DNA of 64,000 nt from Roseiarcus sp963772555 (GTDB lineage: Bacteria > Pseudomonadota > Alphaproteobacteria > Rhizobiales > Beijerinckiaceae): positions 1 through 64,000 of the forward strand of contig CAVYXQ010000020.1 of NCBI GenBank assembly GCA_963772555.1, written 5' to 3'. Shown piece after piece: positions 54,240 to 63,140 of this stretch; within the stretch, counting starts at the first letter, position 1; every line of letters begins with the position of its first letter. The translations under genes and the position numbers were made by a program. The notes under the pieces are model-generated. The model was not told the origin of the DNA and ran no database searches. It saw only the letters and a program-made list of their open reading frames with translations.

Positions 54240-54413
54240 CTAGCGGGCGGCGTCCCGCTTGCCGCTCTCATCGCCTTCGGCCGGCAAAGCTCCGCTAGCC
54301 GAGACAGCGGGAAGAAGCGACAGGCCGGCTGCGCGCCCCGCCGCTCCCGCATGCGCCGGCGGCGCGCCGAAGGCAATAACGAAGGCGATGGCGAGCCCAA
54401 GGCGGGAGGACAA
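54240..54413 (-). CDS. Small predicted secreted protein
   Basis: A possible 57-residue protein starting at TTG 54413 with AGAGG six bases upstream. The first residues give a clean signal peptide: SSRLGLAIAFVIAFGAPPA followed by HAG, with the AxA-like site near residue 22. A short polar tail follows. The DUF1499 start is 21 bases downstream, so an operon is likely. No family is recognised. The use of TTG makes this tentative. Confidence 0.4.
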   Translation of the reverse strand: MSSRLGLAIAFVIAFGAPPAHAGAAGRAAGLSLLPAVSASGALPAEGDESGKRDAAR

Positions 54414-54498
54414 GAGGCGACCTCTTCACTGTGGCGGACGGCCGGATATCGCCCGCAAATGGTGAACAAAGCCTCTATGTCGCTGAAGATCCGGGGCA

Positions 54499-56325
54499 TC
54501 AGGCGGCGCGGAATATCGCCGCCCCTTCGTCGGCCGCGCCGACGAAGGCGCGGAAAACGCCGAACAGTTCGCGCCCCACGCCGATATGCGCCGCCGACAG
54601 GTCGGCCGCCGCCGGAATGCGGCGCGTCCACTCCTCGCTCGCCACGTCGACCTCGAGCCGTCCGTTCGCCGCATCCAGACGGATCATGTCGCCGTCGCAG
54701 ATCTTGGCGATCGCTCCCCCGGCCGCCGCCTCCGGCGTCACATGGATTGCGGAGGGCACTTTCCCGGACGCCCCCGACAGGCGCCCGTCGGTGACCAGGG
54801 CGACGCGCCGGCCGCGGTCCTGCAGCACGCCAAGCGGCGGCATGAGCTTGTGCAATTCCGGCATGCCGATCGCTTTGGGGCCCTGGAAGCGCACCACCGC
54901 GACAAAGTCGCGGTCGAGTTCCCCGGCCCGAAACGCCTGGTGCAGCTCCTCTTGGCTGTGAAACACCCGGGCCGGCGCCTCGATCAGATGCCGGTTGGCG
55001 TCGACGGCCGAAGTCTTGATCACGGCGCGACCGAGCGGACCTTCGAGCACCCGCAAGCCGCCGGTCGGCTGGAACGGAGCGTCCGCGCCGCGCAGCACGG
55101 ACGGGTCGCTGGACAGCTGAGGCGCCGGAGACCAGACGACCGCGCCGTCATCGCCGAGGCTCGGCTCGATCGCATATTCGGAAAGACGCTCGCCCCACAC
55201 CGTGCGGGCGTCGCCATGCAGGAGTCCGGCGCTGATAAGTTCGCGGATCAACAGGCCCATGCCGCCCGCGGCCTGAAAATGGTTCACGTCCGCCTTGCCA
55301 TTGGGATAGATGCGGGTGAGGAGCGGCGTCACTTCGGCGAGATCGGCGAAATCCTCCCATGTCAGGGCGATGCCGGCGGCGGCGGCCATGGCGATAAGGT
55401 GAATGGTGAGGTTGGTCGAACCGCCCGTCGCGTGCAGGCCGACGACGCCGTTGACGACTGCTCGCTCATCGATGACATGGCCAATCGGCGTGAAATGGTT
55501 TCCGAGCGCGGTCAGTTCAAGGGCGCGCTTTACTCCGAGCATCGTCAACGCATCGCGGAGCGGCGTGTTGGGATTGATGAAGGAGGCGCCGGGCAGGTGC
55601 AGTCCCATGACCTCCATCAGCATCTGGTTGGTATTTGCCGTGCCGTAAAACGTGCAGGTTCCCGGCGCGTGATAGGCTGCCGCCTCGGAGGCGAGCAGTT
55701 CGGCGCGCGTCGCTTTGCCCTCGGCGTAGAGCTGGCGGATATTTGACTTCTGGTCGTTGGGGAGCCCGGAGGGCATCGGTCCGGCGGGCAGGAACACCGC
55801 CGGCAGATGGCCGAAAGACAGCGCGCCGATCAGTAGCCCCGGCACGATTTTGTCGCAGATCCCGAGATAGACAGCGGCGTCGAACATGTTGTGCGACAGC
55901 GCGACCGCCGTCGAGAGCGCGATCACGTCTCGCGAAAAGAGCGAGAGCTCCATGCCTTTCTCGCCCTGGGTGACGCCGTCGCACATCGCCGGAACGCCGC
56001 CGGCCACCTGCGCCGAGCCGCCGGCAGCGCGCGCCGCTTCCTTGATCAGATCGGGAAAGCGCGCGTAGGGCTGGTGGGCCGACAGCATGTCGTTATAGGC
56101 GGTGACGATCGCGAGATTGGGGCCGGTACCGTCGCGCAGCGCCTCCTTGTCGCCGGCCGCGCAGGCGGCAAACCCGTGGGCGAAATTGGCGCAGCCCAGG
56201 CGCTTTCGCGCCGGCGCCCGGGCGACCGCGTCGTCGATGCGGTCGAGATAGGCCCGGCGCGAGGCGCGACTCCGTTCGGCGAGCCGCTCCGTCACGTCCC
56301 CCACGCGGGCGTTGAGTTGGGTCAT
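54499..56325 (-). CDS. edd: 6-phosphogluconate dehydratase
   Basis: A 608-residue Entner-Doudoroff enzyme that converts 6-phosphogluconate to KDPG; the family uses an iron-sulfur cluster. Family blocks include TAYNDMLSAHQPYARFPDLI, AMCDGVTQG, GICDKIVPG, GTCTFYGTANTNQM and LVTDGRLSGASGK. The ATG at 56325 has AGGAGG nine bases upstream. zwf, pgl and eda are not nearby. Confidence 0.96.
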   Translation of the reverse strand: MTQLNARVGDVTERLAERSRASRRAYLDRIDDAVARAPARKRLGCANFAHGFAACAAGDKEALRDGTGPNLAIVTAYNDMLSAHQPYARFPDLIKEAARAAGGSAQVAGGVPAMCDGVTQGEKGMELSLFSRDVIALSTAVALSHNMFDAAVYLGICDKIVPGLLIGALSFGHLPAVFLPAGPMPSGLPNDQKSNIRQLYAEGKATRAELLASEAAAYHAPGTCTFYGTANTNQMLMEVMGLHLPGASFINPNTPLRDALTMLGVKRALELTALGNHFTPIGHVIDERAVVNGVVGLHATGGSTNLTIHLIAMAAAAGIALTWEDFADLAEVTPLLTRIYPNGKADVNHFQAAGGMGLLIRELISAGLLHGDARTVWGERLSEYAIEPSLGDDGAVVWSPAPQLSSDPSVLRGADAPFQPTGGLRVLEGPLGRAVIKTSAVDANRHLIEAPARVFHSQEELHQAFRAGELDRDFVAVVRFQGPKAIGMPELHKLMPPLGVLQDRGRRVALVTDGRLSGASGKVPSAIHVTPEAAAGGAIAKICDGDMIRLDAANGRLEVDVASEEWTRRIPAAADLSAAHIGVGRELFGVFRAFVGAADEGAAIFRAA

Positions 56326-56411
56326 GGGCTCTCGCCTCCTTGATACGCAGCAATCGGCCGCTCGGCCGCCGCCGCTCCGCTTGCTTCGAACGGGGCGTTT
56401 CGAGCCGCCGG

Positions 56412-57419
56412 TCAAAAGCCGATTTCGTCGCGCACGAGCTTGGTGAACCGCTTGCGCTCGTCATTCGTCAGGTTCGCCGTGGCGACATCGAGACTTTCAT
56501 CGGTGAGGCCGCCCGCCTTGGCGAAACTGTTCCATGCGGCCGCCTCAGCCAGGTCGCGCGGCACCACGCCGCCATCGACATAGAGATGCGCCAGCCGGTT
56601 CTGGGCGATCGGGTTCCCTTTCGCCGCCGCGATCCGCAGGATCTTCACGGCGCCCGCCTCGTTCTTCTTCACGCCGTCCCCATTGAACAGCATGATCGCA
56701 TATTCCACCTCGCCGGCGACGATGCCGCCGTCGGCGGCGCGCTTGAGCCAGTGCGCCAATTCCGCGATGTCCTGAGGGACGCCTTTGCCCTCGCGCATCA
56801 TCACGCCGTAGGAATAGGCTCCGTTGTCGTCGCCAGCATTCGCCGACTGCAGGAAATACTGCGCCGCCTTGGCGAAATCGGCCTTGCGACCGTTGCTTGC
56901 GTCGAGCGTCATGACGCCGAGGTTATACAGCGCGCCGGGATGTTTCTTGGCTGCCGCGCGCTCGAACTGTTCCTTGGCCCCCGCCAAATCCTTCGGCACG
57001 CCATTGGCCCCTACGAGCAGGAGCGCACCGAGCTCGTAGGCAGCCTGCGGATCGCCGAGATTGCTCGCCAACCGATACCACCGCGACGCCTCGAAATCGT
57101 TTCGCCCGACCGCGGCGCCGTCGTGGTAGATCGCGCCGATCAGCGTCATCGCGGCAGCGTCCTTGGGATTGTCGTCGATGCGGCGCTCCGCCTCCTTCAG
57201 CGCGATCAGGAAGTTGCCGCGCTGGTAGGCGCCGAAGGCGATGTCCGGCGGCCGGCCGTCCGCTCGCGGCGGCAAGGGCGCCGGAAAGCCGGGCGGCTGC
57301 GCGGCGGCTGTCGAAGGCATCGCGAGGGGCGAAGCGGGCAGAGCTGCCGCCGGACTTTGCGCCTCGGCGGCGCTCGCGACGGCGAGCCCGAGCGTGGCGA
57401 AGAGCGCAACCTTGATCAT
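56412..57419 (-). CDS. Secreted Sel1-repeat protein
   Basis: A 335-residue protein with a signal peptide (MIKVALFATLGLAVASAAEA) and a Pro/Ala-rich linker. Five to six Sel1-like repeats follow from about residue 85 (AMTLIGAIYHDGAAVGRN, AAYELGALLLVGANGVPKD, ALYNLGVMTLD, AYSYGVMMREGKGVPQD, VEYAIMLFNGDGVKKNE, AQNRLAHLYVDGGVVPRD). The ATG overlaps the upstream stop as ATGA. It is probably a periplasmic scaffold. Confidence 0.85.
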   Translation of the reverse strand: MIKVALFATLGLAVASAAEAQSPAAALPASPLAMPSTAAAQPPGFPAPLPPRADGRPPDIAFGAYQRGNFLIALKEAERRIDDNPKDAAAMTLIGAIYHDGAAVGRNDFEASRWYRLASNLGDPQAAYELGALLLVGANGVPKDLAGAKEQFERAAAKKHPGALYNLGVMTLDASNGRKADFAKAAQYFLQSANAGDDNGAYSYGVMMREGKGVPQDIAELAHWLKRAADGGIVAGEVEYAIMLFNGDGVKKNEAGAVKILRIAAAKGNPIAQNRLAHLYVDGGVVPRDLAEAAAWNSFAKAGGLTDESLDVATANLTNDERKRFTKLVRDEIGF

Positions 57420-58072
57420 GATGCTTCCGCCTCGACCTCGGCGAGCAGGCGGCCCGTGCGCCGGGCGGCCTCCGCCGGGGAGGGCGCGCTCCAGATTGCG
57501 TGGTCGAGCGCGACGAAATCGGCGCCCGCCGCCGCCAGCGCGCGCGCCGCCTCGATCGATTCGGCATAGGCGACGCAGGGCAACTCGAAGATCTCCGCCC
57601 ACCAGGCGACCCGCTCGACCAGAAGCTCTAGCGCCATCGCGGGAACGGCGCCGCGCGGCTCGCCGAACATCACATAGTCGGCGCCCTTTTCCCCGGCCGT
57701 CATCGCCTCGTCGCGCATACGCAACGCCCCGGCGCCGACGATGCGTTCGGGCTTCAGACTTGCGAGCGCCTCGTCCAACGCTTCGCCCGCTCCGGCGACG
57801 TGCACCCCGTCGGCGCCGAGACGGGCAGCCAGACGGGCCTCGTTCTCCATAAGAAGCGCGCAATTTTTGCCGACGGCAATCCTCAGGAGCGGCGCGACGA
57901 CCGCCTTGGCCTCGGCCTCCGAGCCCGGCGCGAGTTTGATCAGGGCGCTGGCGACCGCAACGGCGTTCAAAACCTCGGCGAAGGCTGTCCCGAACGCATC
58001 CGCATTGGCGGCTGATAGGGGCGGCGTGACCAGGTAGAGCGAGCAGGGCAAACGGGTTTCCGGGGCCGGCAT
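57416..58072 (-). CDS. ThiE-like thiamine phosphate synthase family protein
   Basis: A 218-residue TIM-barrel protein. LYLVTPP at the start, LGADGVHVAG, and GADYVMFGEP match the TMP synthase family, but the phosphate-binding and catalytic sequence is divergent (no clear DKRD or QxRxK motif), so true ThiE activity is doubtful. The ATG at 58072 is preferred over 58138 because the family begins just before the first strand. It overlaps the next gene (ATGA). Confidence 0.72.
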   Translation of the reverse strand: MPAPETRLPCSLYLVTPPLSAANADAFGTAFAEVLNAVAVASALIKLAPGSEAEAKAVVAPLLRIAVGKNCALLMENEARLAARLGADGVHVAGAGEALDEALASLKPERIVGAGALRMRDEAMTAGEKGADYVMFGEPRGAVPAMALELLVERVAWWAEIFELPCVAYAESIEAARALAAAGADFVALDHAIWSAPSPAEAARRTGRLLAEVEAEAS

Positions 58073-58190
58073 GAGCGATGCGTCGGTTGAAAACGCAAAA
58101 ACTTGCCGACCAATGCGGCCAAACCGGGGAGGAGGCAAGTCCCTCAGTCGCGCGGAGGCGGAACAGAGCGACGGGGGCTGCGGCTGGCGC

Positions 58191-58752
58191 TCAAAGGAGC
58201 GCCTTGCGCATCGCGAACGCGACGCGCAGGCGCTCGTGTTGCGAGGCGATCTCGCAAGGGCGCCGGATCGCGTCCGGCGAGCGGGCGATGGCGAGGCTGC
58301 GATCGAGATGAATGACCCGCTCCTGAAGGCGCAATGAGCGCAGGCTCAACTGGCGCAACGTCGCCGGCAACTGCTCAAAGACCTCTGGAGCGGAATCGAG
58401 AGGCTCGGGCGTCAGCCTGACGCGGTGACGCTCGGCCAGCGCCTGGACGGGCGTGAGCTCGCCCTCGTTGACGGCGCGCTGCAAGAGAAGCCAGGAAGCG
58501 ATCTGCATGAGCCGCGTGGTCAGGCGCATGCTTTCCCTCCCATAGGCGAGCGCCGCCGCGCCGGCGAGGTCCTGCGAACTCCTTTCGTCCCGGCCCATCG
58601 AGATAGGCGGCCGCCTCTTGCACGAGCGTCATGCCCTGGCCGAACAGGTCCTTGAACGCCGCCGAGGCGGTCAGGCGGTGAATGAAAGGAACGGCGGCCG
58701 ACGGCTGGCCCGAGGCCGGGTAAGCCTTCCCCCCGTCGTACTGCCGGTTCAT
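58191..58752 (-). pseudogene. rcdA: RcdA (DUF1465), CtrA-degradation adaptor, frameshifted
   Basis: The N-terminal frame (from 58752) has FKDLFGQGMTLVQEAAAYLD and the C-terminal frame (to 58191) has AALAYGRESMRLTTRLMQ and SWLLLQRAVNEGE, the hallmark of RcdA. RcdA is an adaptor that brings CtrA and other proteins to ClpXP. The break is at 58577-58578: the coding strand reads GAGTTCGCAGG, and GAGTCGCAGG would read E-S-Q-D-L straight into the second frame, giving a 186-residue protein. It is either a mutation or a sequence error. Confidence 0.82.
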
Positions 58753-58900
58753 TCGCTTTGCCCTCTTTCCCTAAGGACAGCGGCTCAAGCCGGCCGCATC
58801 GCGCCGCGCGGAAACGCTTTCGCCGCGATCATAGGCCTTGCGGAGAACCTCCGGCGCCTTAACTTTCGACTAAGGTTAACGCGCGATTTCGGAGTACGAA

Positions 58901-59272
58901 CTAGGCCTTCCTGTCCAGCCGCTCCATCAGCCACTCGGCGAGCGACATCCCGGCGATGGCGCCGATCGTCCCGAGGATGCCTGCCCAGAACGCCGTGCCG
59001 ATCCAGCGGTCAACAACGGGCGCGAGCGGGATGACGAAGCCGACAAGCGCCCCGGTCAGCGAGCCGAGGATGACCGCGACGGCTTGCGCCAGAAGCCGGA
59101 CGAAGCCGCCGCTGCGCCCGGCGATAAGGGCGGCGAGGACGGCTGCGAGCGCCAGGGCGACGAGCGCGGCGACGATCCAGATGGCGGGCTCCTTTCTTTC
59201 CCGGGCGATAGACGAGGAATTGTGGACAATTGCGTGGCGCGCCGCGCAACCCGGCGCATCCTGCGCCGCCAC
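58901..59272 (-). CDS. Small membrane protein
   Basis: A 123-residue protein with three hydrophobic segments (IWIVAALVALALAAVLAAL, LLAQAVAVILGSLTGALVGF, GTAFWAGILGTIGAIAGMSL) and a charged C-terminus. The GTG at 59272 overlaps the stop of the DUF4239 gene by one base (TAGTG), which sets the start and suggests coupling. No family recognised. Confidence 0.6.
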   Translation of the reverse strand: MAAQDAPGCAARHAIVHNSSSIARERKEPAIWIVAALVALALAAVLAALIAGRSGGFVRLLAQAVAVILGSLTGALVGFVIPLAPVVDRWIGTAFWAGILGTIGAIAGMSLAEWLMERLDRKA

Positions 59273-60036
59273 TATCTGTCGAGGTACTGGATCGTCTGTT
59301 GAAGCGCGGCCGGCGAGACCTTGAACACCCCGGTGTAGGGTTCGCCGAGTTCGAAAATCAGGAAAATCGCGAAGGCGATCGACACCGCGCCAAACGCGAG
59401 CGCCGCGATAACCACGCCATTGCTCTTGGCGAACAGGCCGATGCCGAAAAAGAGCGCCAAGGTCCAGAAGAGGAGGGCCGCCACCACGACCCACGAGACC
59501 GGCGGACTGGCGACCTGGAGGGACATGAGCAGCCTGCCCTGTTCGACAAGGCTGGCATAGGTGTTCGCCGTGGCCAGCACCGCCTTCTGCACGTCGGTCT
59601 TGGGTTGCAGAGTGGCGAGATAGGCGGAGGTCGCCTCGGCGTTGGCGAGCGGGCCCTCCACCGTCAACGCCTTGGGGTCGGCTTCTCCGCCGCCCCAGAA
59701 CATCTCATAGCCCCGGACGATGGTCTCCTTGAGCTTGTCGCGCGCCGGCTTCGTCTCGGGCCCAAACTGCTTGAGCGCCTGATCGAGTTTGAGGATCTGG
59801 GCCGAGAAGGTCTCGAGTTCCGTCCTCTGGGTCGAAAAATAGGCGAAGCTGACGCCGATCAAGGTGCCGAGAACGAGCGCCAGCAACAGGCTGACCAGAC
59901 CCGACACCTGGCCGACGACGCCGCGAGCGCTGTCGGACATGTGCTCGGCCGGCAGAACCCTTTGCACCGCGAGCCCCACGAGTCCCGCGCCGAAGGTCAG
60001 GATGAAAATCAGGATCGAAGTGAGGATGACGCCCAT
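59272..60036 (-). CDS. DUF4239 (bestrophin-like) membrane protein
   Basis: A 254-residue protein with two N-terminal and two C-terminal membrane segments around a soluble helical middle (FAYFSTQRTELETFSAQILKL and so on). The SWVVVAALLFWTLALFFGIGL and AFGAVSIAFAIFLIFELGEPY blocks match DUF4239, which is distantly related to bestrophin channels. The ATG at 60036 lies just before the first membrane segment. Function unknown. Confidence 0.82.
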   Translation of the reverse strand: MGVILTSILIFILTFGAGLVGLAVQRVLPAEHMSDSARGVVGQVSGLVSLLLALVLGTLIGVSFAYFSTQRTELETFSAQILKLDQALKQFGPETKPARDKLKETIVRGYEMFWGGGEADPKALTVEGPLANAEATSAYLATLQPKTDVQKAVLATANTYASLVEQGRLLMSLQVASPPVSWVVVAALLFWTLALFFGIGLFAKSNGVVIAALAFGAVSIAFAIFLIFELGEPYTGVFKVSPAALQQTIQYLDR

Positions 60037-60345
60037 AGCTGTTGTTCTTTTCGTTGCCCTTGCCCCGGGGGAAGCCATGCCCCAATTCCCATCGCTTGCG
60101 CAAGCCGGGACTTCCCGCGCAGTTGGAGCGCGGCGCACGTGCGGCGCGACGCGCTCGATCTCCCCCACCAAATCCCTGAAGGCGTTGAGCCTCGGCGAGA
60201 CGGGCCTCCGCAAACACGCCGCGGCGTATCGCTTTCTTTGGGATCAATTTGACCCGTCCTCGCACCGTCGACGAACGACTGCTGTTTGTGTGGACTGCGG
60301 TCAATCGGGCGTGCGCCGGCGTTTGATCCTGGCCGCCAGCCGAGC
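60037..60345. other. Intergenic region
   Basis: About 310 bases between the DUF4239 start and the extensin-like gene stop on the same strand. No ORF with family resemblance and no clear hairpin were found. The promoter of the DUF4239 pair should be here. Confidence 0.4.
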
Positions 60346-61308
60346 CTATTCATCGTGCTCGCCAACCGACGACGTAGGCTCGGGATCGACGCTCGGTCCC
60401 GCCCCGGCCGGGAGAATCGGCGGCGCGGGATTGGCCTCGCCGATCGGCGCGGGCGGGAGCGCGCCGTTCGGCCCCTCGCCCGGCCCGGTCAGCGACGTCG
60501 GCGCCAGCGCCACCGCGCGGTTGTCACCCGAATGAGCGGTGTCGAGCGGCTCTTCCATCTCGGGCGCGGGCGGCAGGCCGTCGGGCGCCGCGGGGGCCGG
60601 CGTGAGGTTCGGCGAGGGCGTCGGCTTGCAGATGCGGCGAGGTCCCGTGTCGGTCGCGCCGTGATTGGCGAGGTCGAGATGGATGTGATTGTAGTGGAAG
60701 ACGTCCGCGCCGGGTCCGAGCACGGTGGTGAAATATTGACAGGCGCCGGCGTGGGCTTCGTGCAGGAAGGCGGCCTCCTGCGTGTCGGCCCGCTTCCAGT
60801 CGCGCACGAATTCGAGCGTCCGGCCGTCGGCGAGGGTGAAGCCGGCGACGTCGACCGCGTTGCCGAAGGCGTGCTCCGACAGCCGCGCGCCGGCCATGTT
60901 GTCTACCGAGCGGCAGCTGTAGGCGCCGAAGACGTTGACCGTTGCGACCCGCTGCCCGAAACGAGCCATCGCGTCCGGCTGCACGATATCGTTCACCCAG
61001 GCTTCGAGCGCCGGGATCATCGGGCAGTCGATCGTGAGCGTCTTGTCGAGCCCGACGCTTCCGTTCGCCAGAGCGGAGACTTTCAGCGGGCGGGTCATGC
61101 CGCAGACGCCCGGCCCGTCGATCTCCGGGGCGGGTACGATATATTCGGAAGGGGTGACGAGCTTGCGCGCAAAACACGCGTTCTCGGCCTGCGTTCGCCA
61201 GATCGGCCGCTCCGGACGGCTTAAGAAGCCGCAGCCCGCCAGAGAGGACGCGGCGAATAACACAAGCACAACCGGGCGGACGCAGCGCGCCATTGCCTCA
61301 AGCTGCAT
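60346..61308 (-). CDS. Extensin-like lipoprotein (VanY-related fold)
   Basis: A 320-residue predicted lipoprotein: lipobox LAGC near residue 26. The extensin_like_C domain has CGMTRPLKVSAL, SEHAFGNAVDV (SxHxxGxAxD zinc motif of D,D-carboxypeptidase-like folds) and FHYNHIHLDL. A long Pro/Ala-rich tail follows. It probably acts on or binds cell wall in the periplasm. A start six codons in (MARCVRP) is also possible. Confidence 0.85.
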   Translation of the reverse strand: MQLEAMARCVRPVVLVLFAASSLAGCGFLSRPERPIWRTQAENACFARKLVTPSEYIVPAPEIDGPGVCGMTRPLKVSALANGSVGLDKTLTIDCPMIPALEAWVNDIVQPDAMARFGQRVATVNVFGAYSCRSVDNMAGARLSEHAFGNAVDVAGFTLADGRTLEFVRDWKRADTQEAAFLHEAHAGACQYFTTVLGPGADVFHYNHIHLDLANHGATDTGPRRICKPTPSPNLTPAPAAPDGLPPAPEMEEPLDTAHSGDNRAVALAPTSLTGPGEGPNGALPPAPIGEANPAPPILPAGAGPSVDPEPTSSVGEHDE

Positions 61309-61365
61309 GCTCTCTATTAAGAAAAGCTTTAGAAATCACAATTCCGACCACGAACAGCGCATCCC

Positions 61366-62094
61366 GTGCCGGCCGCCATCGAGCCGCCGCACTTTGTCCG
61401 CAAGAGGCGCTGGAAGATTCAACGGAGACGGGATTCGTTGCTCTGGGGAAAGGACAAATGGCGGGCGGTTTTCCTCGGGCTTGTGTCCGCCATCGCCGCG
61501 CAGACTTCCGCGAGCGCGCATCCTCATGTCTGGATCACGGTGAAGAGCCAGATCGCCTTCAGCCACGACGGCAAGGTGTCAGCCGTCGTGCATGACTGGG
61601 TGTTCGACGAGATGTATTCCGCTTTCGCCACCCAGGGCCTGGCGAAGCCGGGGGAACTGGTCAAGCGCGCGCAGTTCGCCCCGCTCGCCCGGGAAAACGC
61701 CGGGAGCCTGGCTGACATCGGCTATTTCACCACCTTGAGGATCGGCAGCAAGTCGGTCGACTTCGGCTCGGTGACGGACTATTGGATGGAGGAGCGGCCC
61801 GATCATCTCGTCCAGTTTCACGTCACTCTGCCCTTGAAGACGCCGACCGCGCCGTCAAAGCTTTTCACCTTGCGCGTCGCGGACCCCGAGTATTTCATCG
61901 ACTTCGAATTCGACGACAAGGATCCGGTGAACCTTCTCTCGCCACCCCCCGGCTGCACCGTCTCCGTCGCCAAGCCACAGCCCCTCGAGGCGGCCGACAA
62001 GAGCAAGCTGACGGAATCCTTCTTCACCAATCTGTCGCCCGGGACCAATTTTGGCTTTAAGATGGCAAGCGCCGCCATCATCGCGTGTCCATGA
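61366..62094 (+). CDS. DUF1007 family periplasmic protein
   Basis: A 242-residue protein with a signal region ending in ASAHPHVWI, where the mature N-terminus HPHVW is the typical DUF1007 metal-binding start. VVHDWVFDEMYS and DPEYFIDFEF are family blocks. Members sit beside Ni/Co or zinc transporters, as here, and are thought to deliver or bind metal in the periplasm. The N-terminal 20 residues are basic; an in-frame TTG closer to the signal segment is possible. Its stop overlaps the next ATG. Confidence 0.82.
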   Translation: MPAAIEPPHFVRKRRWKIQRRRDSLLWGKDKWRAVFLGLVSAIAAQTSASAHPHVWITVKSQIAFSHDGKVSAVVHDWVFDEMYSAFATQGLAKPGELVKRAQFAPLARENAGSLADIGYFTTLRIGSKSVDFGSVTDYWMEERPDHLVQFHVTLPLKTPTAPSKLFTLRVADPEYFIDFEFDDKDPVNLLSPPPGCTVSVAKPQPLEAADKSKLTESFFTNLSPGTNFGFKMASAAIIACP

Positions 62095-63140
62095 CCAGGA
62101 TCTCCCGCAGCATCGCCGCATCGTCCGGCTTCTGGCTCGCTTCCGTCGCGGCGGCGCTCGCGCAGATAGCGCACCGCCCGTTCGCCGTCGCCGGCGGCGA
62201 AGGCGGCGGCGGGGGGAACGGCGGCATTGCCGGCTGGCTTATGGGCGAGCAGTCGGTTCTCACCCATCTCATGGCGGCCAGGGTCCATGCGCTGCACACC
62301 AACTCGGGCGCCGCCTGGGGGCTGGTTGCGCTCGGCCTCGCCTACGGGGTCTTTCACGCCGCCGGCCCCGGCCACGGCAAAGCGGTGATCGCCTCCTACA
62401 TGCTTGCCAACGAGCGCTCGCTCAAGCGCGGGGCCTTGCTTTCGCTGCTCGCGTCCTTGCTGCAAGCCGGCGTCGCGGTCGCCCTGGTCGGGACGGCGGG
62501 CATCCTCTTGAACGCGACCGCCTCCGAGATGAACCGCGCGGCCGACTGGATCGTGCTCGCCAGCTATTACGGCGTCGCATCGATGGGCCTCTGGCTCGTC
62601 TGGCGGAAGGGCGGCGCGCTGGCGAGAGCGCTGCGCCGCCACTTCGAGCAGGGCCGCGCGCTATCCTCCACCCCCGCTTTCGCCGGCATCGAGTGGAGCG
62701 CCCCGACACTGGCATTGCCGTCGACGGCGTTCCGCGCCGCGGCGCCGGACGGAGGCGGGGCCGCAGGCGACTGCGGCTGCCGATCCCCCGTGGCGCCCGA
62801 GACGCTCGACGGCGCGTTTTCCTGGCGGGACGCCGCCGCAACGGTGGTCGCTGCGGGCATCCGTCCCTGCTCGGGCGCGATCCTGGTGCTGGTGTTCGCG
62901 CTCACCCAGGGGCTGTTCGCCGCCGGGGTCGAGGCGACGGTGGCGATGGCGCTCGGGACGGCGGCGACGACCGCGGCGCTCGCCTGGCTGGCGGTCTTCG
63001 CCAAGTCGATTGCGGTGCGCTTGGCGGCGGGCGAGAACTCCCGCGCCGCGCTTGTCGCCAGGAGCTTCGAGTTCGCCGCGGCGCTCGCGGTGCTGGCGCT
63101 CGGCGTCGCCCTCATGTTCGGCGCGCGCGGCGCCGTTTGA
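62091..63140 (+). CDS. NicO/RcnA-type nickel/cobalt exporter
   Basis: A 349-residue inner-membrane protein with about six segments. FHAAGPGHGKAVIASYML is the NicO family HxxxxxHxK-like signature, and AGIRPCSGAILVLVFALT is the second conserved block. The loop has CGC. ATG 62091 overlaps the DUF1007 stop (ATGA). With DUF1007 it forms a metal export unit separate from dmeRF at 7-8.6 kb. Confidence 0.88.
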   Translation: MTRISRSIAASSGFWLASVAAALAQIAHRPFAVAGGEGGGGGNGGIAGWLMGEQSVLTHLMAARVHALHTNSGAAWGLVALGLAYGVFHAAGPGHGKAVIASYMLANERSLKRGALLSLLASLLQAGVAVALVGTAGILLNATASEMNRAADWIVLASYYGVASMGLWLVWRKGGALARALRRHFEQGRALSSTPAFAGIEWSAPTLALPSTAFRAAAPDGGGAAGDCGCRSPVAPETLDGAFSWRDAAATVVAAGIRPCSGAILVLVFALTQGLFAAGVEATVAMALGTAATTAALAWLAVFAKSIAVRLAAGENSRAALVARSFEFAAALAVLALGVALMFGARGAV

